Assembly: GCA_963666575.2 (NCBI GenBank)
Contig: CAXXYG010000014.1
Span: 1-64,000 of the forward strand
Direction of reading: 5' to 3'
Source of the DNA: JABMQB01 sp963666575
GTDB taxonomy: Bacteria > Bacteroidota > Bacteroidia > Bacteroidales > Prolixibacteraceae
DNA: 64,000 nucleotides
Shown one piece after another: positions 35,498-43,728 of this stretch. Under the pieces are notes generated by a model. That model was not told where the DNA came from. It did not search any database and worked only from the letters and a program-made list of their open reading frames with translations. Each line of letters begins with the position of its first letter. Within the stretch, counting starts at the first letter, position 1. The translations under genes and the position numbers were made by a program.

Positions 35498-35758
35498 ATG
35501 GCAAAAAAAGAAACAGAAGTTAAATTAAATACATTCGCCTTAGGAAAAGAAAATTACAGGTTAATTGCAATTGGGTTTGTTATTATTGTAATTGGTTTTG
35601 TATTAATGGTTGGTGGAGGAAGCGACGACCCAAATGTTTTTAATGAAGATATTTTCAGTTTTCGGCGAATTACGTTAGCTCCAATAGTTTTATTATTCGG
35701 GTTTATTTTTGAAATTTATGCAATTATGAAAAAACCGAAGATTAAAAAAGAGGAGTAA
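35498..35758 (+). CDS. DUF3098 family membrane protein
   Basis: 86 residues, two membrane segments (about 22-42 and 60-76) with the short loop GGGSDDPNVFNEDIFSFRR between them, the DUF3098 pattern. It has no known function but is regularly found between ftsX and uppP in Bacteroidota, suggesting a cell-envelope role. Spacing is 30 bases from ftsX and 12 to uppP. Confidence 0.9.
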   Translation: MAKKETEVKLNTFALGKENYRLIAIGFVIIVIGFVLMVGGGSDDPNVFNEDIFSFRRITLAPIVLLFGFIFEIYAIMKKPKIKKEE

Positions 35759-35770
35759 TAGCTTGGTTTT

Positions 35771-36553
35771 ATGACGGAATTGCAAGCTTTATTATTAGGT
35801 ATAATACAAGGATTAACAGAGTTTTTACCCGTTAGTTCAAGTGGGCATCTTGAAATTGGGCATGCTCTACTTGGGATTCATAACAGCAACAATCTACTAT
35901 TTGCCGTAATTGTTCATTCGGCAACAGTTTTAAGCACAATTTTTGTTTTTAGGAAAGACATTTGGATTTTGGTTCAGGAAGTTTTAAAATTTAATTGGAA
36001 CGATGGGACTTTGTATATTCTTAAAATTTTTGTATCAACTATCCCTGTTATTATTTTAGGGCTGTTTTTTAAAGATAGTATTGAAGCTTTATTTGGTGGA
36101 AATATAGCCATGGTTGGAAGTATGCTGTTAGTAACTGCGGTTTTATTACTCCTGACTCATTTTGCAAAACCCAAAGAAAAAGGCATTTCGTTTTTTCATG
36201 CTATTTTAATAGGAGTTGCTCAGGCTATGGCAGTATTGCCAGGTATTTCACGAAGTGGAGCTACTATAGCAACGGGATTATTGTTAGGAAATAAAAAGGA
36301 AGAAGTTACACGGTTTTCATTTTTAATGGTTCTGATTCCTATAATTGGGGCATTTTTACTTGATGTTATCGGTAGTGATTTAAGTGGTGGTTCGAAAATT
36401 GAGATTTTACCATTGGTTGTTGGGTTTGTTGCTGCATTTATTTCAGGACTAGTGGCTTGCAAGTGGATGATTAAGATTGTCAGAAAGGGTAAATTAATTT
36501 ATTTTGCTATTTATTGCCTTATTATTGGCCTTATTGCTATCTTTGCAGCCTGA
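35771..36553 (+). CDS. uppP: Undecaprenyl-diphosphatase UppP/BacA
   Basis: 260 residues, polytopic. QGLTEFLPVSSSGH (13-26) and PGISRSGAT (157-165) are the two active-site motifs. It dephosphorylates undecaprenyl diphosphate to recycle the carrier for peptidoglycan and O-antigen. In the ftsX-DUF3098-uppP-truB-queA run. Confidence 0.96.
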   Translation: MTELQALLLGIIQGLTEFLPVSSSGHLEIGHALLGIHNSNNLLFAVIVHSATVLSTIFVFRKDIWILVQEVLKFNWNDGTLYILKIFVSTIPVIILGLFFKDSIEALFGGNIAMVGSMLLVTAVLLLLTHFAKPKEKGISFFHAILIGVAQAMAVLPGISRSGATIATGLLLGNKKEEVTRFSFLMVLIPIIGAFLLDVIGSDLSGGSKIEILPLVVGFVAAFISGLVACKWMIKIVRKGKLIYFAIYCLIIGLIAIFAA

Positions 36554-36594
36554 TTTTTAGAAATTCTTTTAAGTAGCTGATTACTAGCTTTTTT

Positions 36595-37308
36595 ATGATT
36601 GATCCTAAAAAAAACTACGATTTTATAAAAGGCGAAATTATGTTGTTCGATAAAGATCGGACTTGGACATCGTTTGATTTGGTACGTCGTGTCAGGAATA
36701 CATTGTGCAAACAAATGGGTATTAAAAAGTTGAAAGTGGGGCATGCCGGCACGCTTGACCCTCTGGCTACCGGCCTTATGATTCTATGTACAGGAAAAGC
36801 CACAAAAAAAATAGAACAGCTTCAAATTGGCGAAAAAGAATATATAGCGACACTTAAGATGGGAGCTACTACTCCGTCGTTCGATATGGAAACCGAGGAA
36901 GATGATACTTTTGATACCAGCCATGTTACTGAAAAATTGATTACTGAAAAAATTGAACTGTTTTTAGGTACAATCGATCAGGTACCGCCTGTATTCTCGG
37001 CCGTAAAAGTTGACGGAAAAAGGGCATATGAATATGCCCGAAAAGGGGAAGAGGTAAAAATGAGGGTAAAACAAGTTCATATTAGAACAATTGAATTACT
37101 TGAGTATAACCTGCCATATTTAAAATTAAAAATTGTTTGTGGAAAGGGGACTTATGTACGATCATTGGCCCGCGACCTAGGAGAGGCTCTTGATTGCGGA
37201 GCTTATTTAACCGAGCTAAAAAGGACTAAAATTGGCAAATATTCTATCGAAAATGCCATAACAATAAAATATTTTTTAGACAATTTAGATTTATTTGTAA
37301 CTAATTGA
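36595..37308 (+). CDS. truB: tRNA pseudouridine(55) synthase
   Basis: 237 residues. The catalytic Asp is at 55 in GTLDPLATG, and VGHAG precedes it. YKLARKGE-type substrate loop appears as YEYARKGEEV. C-terminal GTYVRSLARDLG is conserved. The short form lacks a PUA domain, as in other Bacteroidota. It starts 41 bases after uppP. Confidence 0.96.
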   Translation: MIDPKKNYDFIKGEIMLFDKDRTWTSFDLVRRVRNTLCKQMGIKKLKVGHAGTLDPLATGLMILCTGKATKKIEQLQIGEKEYIATLKMGATTPSFDMETEEDDTFDTSHVTEKLITEKIELFLGTIDQVPPVFSAVKVDGKRAYEYARKGEEVKMRVKQVHIRTIELLEYNLPYLKLKIVCGKGTYVRSLARDLGEALDCGAYLTELKRTKIGKYSIENAITIKYFLDNLDLFVTN

Positions 37309-37353
37309 GAATTGCCCCGTATAACGGGGTTCAATAATTTAATATAATATAAT

Positions 37354-38403
37354 ATGAAGCTATCGAAATTCAGGTACTCAATAGATGATGACAAGATTGC
37401 TCTGCATCCTGCAGAGAACAGGGATGAATCAAAGCTTTTGGTTTTAGATAAAGCAACTGGAAAAATAGAGCACAAAGTGTTTAAAGATGTACTTGATTAT
37501 TTTGATGATAGAGACGTCATGGTTTTTAATGATACGAAAGTATTTCCAGCACGTCTTTATGGGAATAAAGAAAAAACAGGTGCTGAAATTGAAGTATTTT
37601 TGTTACGTGAACTAAACCGCGAGCAGCGTTTATGGGATGTTTTAGTCGACCCTGCACGGAAAATCAGAATAGGTAATAAATTATATTTTGGCGAAGACGA
37701 TATGTTAGTAGCTGAAGTAATTGACAATACAACTTCGCGTGGAAGGACACTGAGGTTTTTATTTGACGGGCCCTACGATGAGTTTAAAAGTACATTGTAC
37801 AGCCTAGGGGAAACACCTCTCCCAAAATTTATCAAAAGGCCGGTTCAGCCTGAAGATAAGGACAGGTACCAAACAATTTTTGCAAAACACGAAGGTGCTG
37901 TAGCCGCTCCAACTGCTGGATTACACTTTAGTCGCGAGCTTTTAAAGCGCCTCGAAATTAAAGGTGTTGAATTTAGCTATGTTACTTTGCACGTTGGTTT
38001 AGGGAATTTCCGAAGTGTTGATGTTGAAGACCTCACTAAGCATAAAATGGATTCGGAACAAATTTGGATAAATGAAGCTGCTTGCGAAAAAGTAAACAAT
38101 GCAAAAGCCGAAAAAAAGAATATTTGTTCGGTAGGTACTACTGTTATGCGTACTCTTGAAAGCTCTGTTTCAACTCAGGGCCATTTAAAACCATTCGAAG
38201 GGTGGACAAATAAATTTATTTTCCCTCCATTTGATTTTAGTGTAGCTAATAAAATGATTACAAATTTTCATTTGCCTATGTCGACATTATTGATGATGGT
38301 GGCTGCATTTGGTGGTTATGATAATGTAATGGCTGCTTACAAGGAAGCCTTAAAGATGGATTACCGATTTGGAACTTATGGCGATGCGATGTTAATTATC
38401 TAA
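37354..38403 (+). CDS. queA: S-adenosylmethionine:tRNA ribosyltransferase-isomerase
   Basis: 349 residues, full length. It builds epoxyqueuosine on tRNA. DRDVMVFNDTKVFPARLYG, AVAAPTAGLHFS and VTLHVGLGNFRSV are QueA signatures. It starts 45 bases after truB; a small GC hairpin (CCCCGT-ATA-ACGGGG, 37315-37329) lies between without a T run. A strong terminator follows. Confidence 0.96.
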   Translation: MKLSKFRYSIDDDKIALHPAENRDESKLLVLDKATGKIEHKVFKDVLDYFDDRDVMVFNDTKVFPARLYGNKEKTGAEIEVFLLRELNREQRLWDVLVDPARKIRIGNKLYFGEDDMLVAEVIDNTTSRGRTLRFLFDGPYDEFKSTLYSLGETPLPKFIKRPVQPEDKDRYQTIFAKHEGAVAAPTAGLHFSRELLKRLEIKGVEFSYVTLHVGLGNFRSVDVEDLTKHKMDSEQIWINEAACEKVNNAKAEKKNICSVGTTVMRTLESSVSTQGHLKPFEGWTNKFIFPPFDFSVANKMITNFHLPMSTLLMMVAAFGGYDNVMAAYKEALKMDYRFGTYGDAMLII

Positions 38404-38422
38404 AAAATATACACAATTTTTG

Positions 38423-38456
38423 AAGGCCACATTATTAGAAATAGTGTGGCCTTTTT
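38423..38456 (+). terminator. Rho-independent terminator after queA
   Basis: AAGGCCACATTATT pairs with AATAGTGTGGCCTT (14 pairs, one wobble, 3-base loop), then T5. It also lies just past the end of the convergent gene at 38459. Confidence 0.9.
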
Positions 38457-38458
38457 AA

Positions 38459-41245
38459 TTAGTTTAATTCGTAGTTATATATTTTCCCGTCCTGGCTGCC
38501 TACAATTAAATTGAGATTTGGAGCTCCCGAGCTTATTTTTCCGATAGTAAATTCACTGTTGCCAATAAGTGGGAATCCATTATGTAATGTACCATCAGGA
38601 TTAAAAAGGTAAATTTTATTTTCCTGTTGGTTAACGACACCAATTTTTTTATTGTTTTTTGAAAAGGTATAAATATTGGCTCCATTAGTTAATGAATTAT
38701 TGAATTTTTTTGAAAATAGGTTTTTGCCATTTTCATCGCTTACAGTCAATTCATTTTTATCGATAAATATAAAATCAACAATACTATTATTGTTTAAATC
38801 ATCGGCCATAAAAAAATGTTCAGCACTTGCTTTCGACGATTTTTTCTTAACATATTTCCCATTAAAATAGAGGAAATAAACTGTACCATCGGTAGCCGTG
38901 GCTATTATTTTTGGAGTGCCTGTTGTATTCAAAATCAACGGATTATTTGAGTTCTCAAATTTTACAGCAACCTTAACTCTTTGCGCTCCCTGCCGGTTTT
39001 GGATGTATATTTTTGTTTTGTCTTTAAAAACAATGTAATCTTTATTACTTATTCTGAAATGCTGGACAGGAGTGGTAACTTCGTGATCGGTTTTCCCAAA
39101 TTTCCAACCACTAATAACTTTTCCTGCTGCATCGTATGCATATATTTTTTTGTCCTCGCCGGCTATAAAATACCTGTATTTGCGATTGTTGTCGTAATCA
39201 AAAACACTTACCCCATTTGTTGCAGGCGACCTTAAGTTTATTGGGAATGGTGAAACATTATTTCCATTTCGGTCTAATAGGTAAAGTTTGTTTTTTGTAT
39301 TAAACAAATATTGGTATTTTTTATTTTTTAAGAAATCAATTTGGTGTATTTCTCCCATTATTTTATTTGCAATCTGAATACTCCAGCGAACCCGGCCATC
39401 TTTTGTTATCTGATGAAGTTTATTGTCTAGGTCCTGAACTATTATTTCTTTGTTATTAAGGTCGTTATGGTTAAGCATTAATTGTGGTTTAAAATTTATT
39501 CCACGCCCAATGCTGCTTTGCCAAACTGTTTTTGCATCTTCTTTTAATTCTTCACTAAAATTGAGGTAGAGGTTGTTGAAATATATTTCTTTTGTATTGA
39601 TAACCTGCCAGTTAAACGCTCCAAATTTTTGTAGGATATCCTTTTTTGATTTTAAATATTTAGCTGACGATTTTGTTAAATATTCACTGTTTAGGGGGAA
39701 TGATTTATTAATATCAAGGTAAAAGTTAATATTTGCCCGGTCATCACTATTCTCTTTGAATTTCAGGTAATCCATGTTCTTCGATAAAGTAGCACCCAAA
39801 ACCATTTGGTGCAGATAGTTCTTTAATGAAGATTGTGAGCCTGAAAAAATGATATTATTATCCCAAAATGTAAAGTATTTGGCATTTATAGTTGAAAATG
39901 GAGTTCCTAGCCAAATTCCGGGGAACGAAGGGTACGGGAAAGTGTAAATTTTGAATTTTGATTCATTATCGACTTTGTACTCGAGAGTAAGTTGATCGAG
40001 TTTTGTCCCCTTTTTTACAGCATATTGTCCAAGCCATTTAAGTAACTGCTCTATTGCATTACTTTGGCTTTTAATCGAAACAATAAATAATTTATCAGTT
40101 TTTAACGAATTCTGATCAATTCCGGTGAATGCAAAAGCAATTTCATTGTCTAAAATTGTTTCAAATATTTGTTTTACATCTCCAGGTGTAGCAGAACTAA
40201 TGGTTTTTAATTGTTGTTCGCGTTCATAATATTCGGGCGAATGAGTAAAGTTTTCTTCAAGTTTACTTAAAAACAGGGTTTTTTCAGAGAAAGAATAACT
40301 AAAAAAAAGCGATGTTGTATTGGGTAATATTTTGTCCGACCGAAATTTAATTGCCTCTTGTCCATGAAAAATATTAAGGAATTGGGCAAGTGAGTTGTTG
40401 GCAATTGATACTCCATTTAATTTGATTTCTGTATCGGTAATTGTCAGGTCTAACTCAGTCCATGATGCATAGTTTTTTACGGATTGAATTTTATTATTAT
40501 ATGTGAAATTTATCTCTTTGCCAAATTCATTGGTTTTTGTTTTTTGGCTGTCAGAAATCCATTTTCCGGCAAAAATATGGAAAAAAGAATGGTTGATATA
40601 AACAGATGATTCACTCTGGATAGAGGCTGTTTTATTGGCCTGCCCGAATAATGGATTATTTAAAATACTTTCCGAATCAATTTGCCTAATGGCTTTTTCA
40701 ACTAATGAAACATTTGGGCTTATCAGAAGCAAACCGTTTGTAAATGAATAATGAATAGCATCAGTACTGTTTGAAATGCTTGTAATTTTTCGGCTATTAT
40801 ATGTTCTTTTCGACTGTTGGTATTTTGAATTTGGATATAGCTGATTTAAAAGAGTTTCGATGCCTCTTCTTTTATTTTTATTGTTTACCTCCAAAATAAA
40901 CGACGGGACGATTGTTTGGTTGCCTTCAAGGTTTAAAGCGATTAAAAATCGCTGATTCCGAAGGTTATCGGTAATTTCTTTTGAACCAGAAATAAGTGTA
41001 TCGAGGTGATTTATTTTTGTTATTAATTTTTCGAGAATACCAGCATTTGTAAAGTTTTTAAAAATGGCATTTTTTACGGGTATTGTTTTAAGCGATTTAA
41101 ACTCAATAAACATGGGAGCATCTAACGGAACAGCCTTATAAATTGAAGTTTCTTTTGTGAAAGGAAGTTCTTTCTTCGTTAAAAAAAAGTATCCGGTGGC
41201 TAAAGCTATTAAAGCAATGAAAATTATGAGCAGATTTTTTTTCAT
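38459..41245 (-). CDS. Large anchored protein with propeller-like C-terminus
   Basis: 928 residues, not recognised with confidence. Residues 4-22 are a single hydrophobic anchor or signal (LLIIFIALIALATGYFF). About 30-580 is a region with short repeated motifs such as VPLDAPMFIEFKS and FLIALNLEG, loosely like DUF3352-type proteins that test how far a surface protein reaches. From about 600 to the end there are repeated YLFNTKNKLYLLDRNGN, RYFIAGEDKKIYAYDAAGK and IYLFNPDGTLHNGFPL units, typical of PQQ-like or FG-GAP beta-propellers. It is probably periplasmic and may bind a partner protein or glycan. It stands alone, convergent with queA. Confidence 0.7.
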   Translation of the reverse strand: MKKNLLIIFIALIALATGYFFLTKKELPFTKETSIYKAVPLDAPMFIEFKSLKTIPVKNAIFKNFTNAGILEKLITKINHLDTLISGSKEITDNLRNQRFLIALNLEGNQTIVPSFILEVNNKNKRRGIETLLNQLYPNSKYQQSKRTYNSRKITSISNSTDAIHYSFTNGLLLISPNVSLVEKAIRQIDSESILNNPLFGQANKTASIQSESSVYINHSFFHIFAGKWISDSQKTKTNEFGKEINFTYNNKIQSVKNYASWTELDLTITDTEIKLNGVSIANNSLAQFLNIFHGQEAIKFRSDKILPNTTSLFFSYSFSEKTLFLSKLEENFTHSPEYYEREQQLKTISSATPGDVKQIFETILDNEIAFAFTGIDQNSLKTDKLFIVSIKSQSNAIEQLLKWLGQYAVKKGTKLDQLTLEYKVDNESKFKIYTFPYPSFPGIWLGTPFSTINAKYFTFWDNNIIFSGSQSSLKNYLHQMVLGATLSKNMDYLKFKENSDDRANINFYLDINKSFPLNSEYLTKSSAKYLKSKKDILQKFGAFNWQVINTKEIYFNNLYLNFSEELKEDAKTVWQSSIGRGINFKPQLMLNHNDLNNKEIIVQDLDNKLHQITKDGRVRWSIQIANKIMGEIHQIDFLKNKKYQYLFNTKNKLYLLDRNGNNVSPFPINLRSPATNGVSVFDYDNNRKYRYFIAGEDKKIYAYDAAGKVISGWKFGKTDHEVTTPVQHFRISNKDYIVFKDKTKIYIQNRQGAQRVKVAVKFENSNNPLILNTTGTPKIIATATDGTVYFLYFNGKYVKKKSSKASAEHFFMADDLNNNSIVDFIFIDKNELTVSDENGKNLFSKKFNNSLTNGANIYTFSKNNKKIGVVNQQENKIYLFNPDGTLHNGFPLIGNSEFTIGKISSGAPNLNLIVGSQDGKIYNYELN

Positions 41246-41391
41246 ACTTCGGGCTTTTTGTCCAAAAGTACAAAATAGTAGGTGTAAACGATGGTGTTAT
41301 TACTCTTCGCGTTCAATTTCTTATTCACTTTTTGATGTGTATAAAAATGATTTTTATTCTACTTAAAATAGTTATTTAGTTCCAATGGTTA

Positions 41392-42285
41392 TTATTTCCT
41401 TCTGTAAAATGGAAAATTTGAATCCGCTTTTCCTGATGAAGATTTACCACCTTTACTTTTTCCTTTCTTTGATGGGCTTATGCTCCCCAAGGAATAGGCA
41501 ATACCAACTGAAAACTGCGCTGTTAATGAGGCCCGTGCATCGTGTTCTGAAATTCCGGAAGTTTCATTGTACGAAAAATTTGGGATTCCATTTATAATAT
41601 CAGTATTGATATACGAAATTGATGCATCGGTATAAATCCAGGCATTATTCATAATAAAATATTTAAATCCTATTCCTGCACCAACATTTAATGCTGGTTG
41701 TGAACTTTTATCCCAACCTTCGCCTTCTGATAGTTTTGTGCCGCGCGAATACAATGGGTCATACAAATTAGTCTGATCTTCGGGGTTTTTAAATCGGAGG
41801 TCTGTGCTTATGTATGAAATCCCTCCAAATGTTTTTATGTAAGGCGAAAATGTATTTTCGGGCATAAAAAAGTACCTGATATTTGCTAAAATCGATAACA
41901 CATTGGTTTCAAATAACAGCGGTTGTTGGTTATAAGTAGGCCATAGGTAGAATGGGCTGGTAAAATAGTTGTAATAGATGGGGTTATCGTTATAGCCTGA
42001 GTATTTTGAATTTTCAAATTCAACCCCAATTGATAACTTTTCGGTTAAAGGTTTTAGTATTTCAGCTTCAAAACCATAAGCAATGTCATTCTTAAAGTCT
42101 CTGGTCCCATCAACTTGTTGAAGTAATTCAGCAAAAGGATCTACAATAGAATTTGTGCTTCCTGGCTCAGACTGGAACATACTATAGTTGACAGCAACCC
42201 GGAAAGTTAAACCATCTTGGCTAAAGCAGCTTAACGAAACTATTACAAACAGGAGGGTTAGGGAAATTATGATCCTTTTTTGCAT
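41392..42285 (-). CDS. Outer-membrane beta-barrel protein
   Basis: 297 residues with a signal peptide (about 1-22, ending CFSQDG). Alternating strands with aromatic girdles (YGFEAEILKPL, KLSIGVEFENSKYSG, PYIKTFGGISYIS, LNVGAGIGFKYFI, TAQFSVGIAYSLG) indicate a porin-like barrel of about eight strands. After the last strand there is an unusual basic Lys/Ser/Gly tail of about 28 residues ending YRRK instead of an aromatic residue. Ligand unknown. Monocistronic between the anchored protein and the U32 gene. Confidence 0.75.
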   Translation of the reverse strand: MQKRIIISLTLLFVIVSLSCFSQDGLTFRVAVNYSMFQSEPGSTNSIVDPFAELLQQVDGTRDFKNDIAYGFEAEILKPLTEKLSIGVEFENSKYSGYNDNPIYYNYFTSPFYLWPTYNQQPLLFETNVLSILANIRYFFMPENTFSPYIKTFGGISYISTDLRFKNPEDQTNLYDPLYSRGTKLSEGEGWDKSSQPALNVGAGIGFKYFIMNNAWIYTDASISYINTDIINGIPNFSYNETSGISEHDARASLTAQFSVGIAYSLGSISPSKKGKSKGGKSSSGKADSNFPFYRRK

Positions 42286-42340
42286 GGCATATTGTTTTAA
42301 ATGACACTAAATAAACGAAAAGAACGCTTTATTATTGAGC

Positions 42341-43600
42341 TTATTTCCTTTGTTTTACTTCGCTCGCGTCAACTAATTTAAATAATTTGTCAGAACGGCG
42401 CACCTTTTCTTTGATAATTATTGAAAAATGTTCTCCTTTTTGTGCCTTTTCAACTGGTTTTAAATCGACATGAATTTCTTTTACTTTAGTCTGGATAACT
42501 CCTGTAGTAGGGCCCGTAATGATAATTTCGTCGCCAACTTTAAGCGAACCTGTTTCGAGTTTAAACTCAGCCACCTGCAGTCTTGAGAAATAATTAGTGC
42601 CTTTCCCAACATAAATTTTTCGCCTGGAAGCTTGCGAACCATAATTTTTACTCCATTCACCCAAACGTTGCCCCAGGTAATAACCATCCCAAAAACCACG
42701 GTTAAAAACAGTAGCTAATTTTTGATTCCAAAGCTCAATTTTTTCATCGGTAAATGAGTTGGTAAGGTAAGCATCAACAGCTTCGCGATAACACTGTACG
42801 GTTGTTTTTACATATTCGGGAGAACGGGCCCTGCCTTCAATTTTTAAAACAGAAATGCCTGCATCCAGAATTTTATTCAGGAAATGAATGGTTTTTAAAT
42901 CCTTAGGCGACATGATGTACTCGTTGTCCAATTCCAGTTCGGCACCTGTTTCGTTATCGGTGACGGTGTAGGCACGACGGCATGTTTGTAAACAACTGCC
43001 CCGGTTGGCCGATGAATTCATTTCGTGTAAGCTGAGGTAGCATTTCCCGCTAATAGCCATACATAAGGCTCCATGGATAAAAAGTTCAAGCCTGATTAAA
43101 TTTCCCGAAGGCCCCTTTATTTGTTGTTCTTCAATTTTTTTACTGATTTCGTAAATCCGGCCGATGTTTGTTTCACGTGCCAAAACAACCACATCAGCAA
43201 ATTGGGCGTAAAATTTGACAGCTTCAAAATTGGTAATGTTTACCTGAGTCGAAATATGTACTTCAAGTTCAATGGAACGGGCAAATTGAATAACTGAAAT
43301 ATCAGAAGCAATAACTGCAGATACCCCGGCATTTTTTGCAGCCTGAACTACCTGTTGCATTAGTTCCTGTTCAGTGTCAAATACTTCAGTATTTAAAGTA
43401 AGGTACGATTTAACATTGTTAGAATTGGCTGTGTCAGCTATTTTTTTCAGGTCATCTAAAGTAAAATTGTTTGATGACCTGGCACGCATATTAAGGTGCT
43501 CAACGCCAAAATAAACTGATCCAGCACCTCCTTGAATAGCTGCCATTAGTGACTCGTATGAGCCAACAGGTGCCATTATTTCAATATCTCTTTTTTGCAT
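42341..43600 (-). CDS. U32 peptidase-family protein (RlhA/TrhP-like)
   Basis: 419 residues. APVGSYESLMAAIQGGAGSVYFGV (10-33) is the N-terminal TIM-barrel signature; LELFIHGALCMAISGKCYLS with later Cys residues (SCLQTCRRAY) is the U32 signature with the likely Fe-S ligands. A C-terminal barrel domain follows (GDEIIITGPTTGVIQ). Relatives TrhP and RlhA hydroxylate tRNA U34 or 23S rRNA; which one this is cannot be told. It lies after the RND terminator. Confidence 0.9.
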   Translation of the reverse strand: MQKRDIEIMAPVGSYESLMAAIQGGAGSVYFGVEHLNMRARSSNNFTLDDLKKIADTANSNNVKSYLTLNTEVFDTEQELMQQVVQAAKNAGVSAVIASDISVIQFARSIELEVHISTQVNITNFEAVKFYAQFADVVVLARETNIGRIYEISKKIEEQQIKGPSGNLIRLELFIHGALCMAISGKCYLSLHEMNSSANRGSCLQTCRRAYTVTDNETGAELELDNEYIMSPKDLKTIHFLNKILDAGISVLKIEGRARSPEYVKTTVQCYREAVDAYLTNSFTDEKIELWNQKLATVFNRGFWDGYYLGQRLGEWSKNYGSQASRRKIYVGKGTNYFSRLQVAEFKLETGSLKVGDEIIITGPTTGVIQTKVKEIHVDLKPVEKAQKGEHFSIIIKEKVRRSDKLFKLVDASEVKQRK

Positions 43601-43665
43601 TCCGAAGTATTCAATGTTGGCCCAAAATTAGTTAATTCCCTGAAACCTCCTATAGGAATGTTTTA

Positions 43666-43702
43666 AACAAAAATGCCACCGGGGAATTTCCCGGTGGCAT
43701 TT
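43666..43702 (-). terminator. Rho-independent terminator after the RND operon
   Basis: AAATGCCACCGGG / CCCGGTGGCATTT, 13 perfect pairs with a 6-base loop; the - strand continues into a T-rich tract. It ends the efflux operon. Confidence 0.88.
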
Positions 43703-43728
43703 GGTATTTTGTGTTTAATAAATTTTAC

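Noticed and set aside
37315..37329. preQ1 riboswitch or terminator before queA
   Set aside because: It is only a 6-bp hairpin with a 3-base loop, no pseudoknot tail and no T run.
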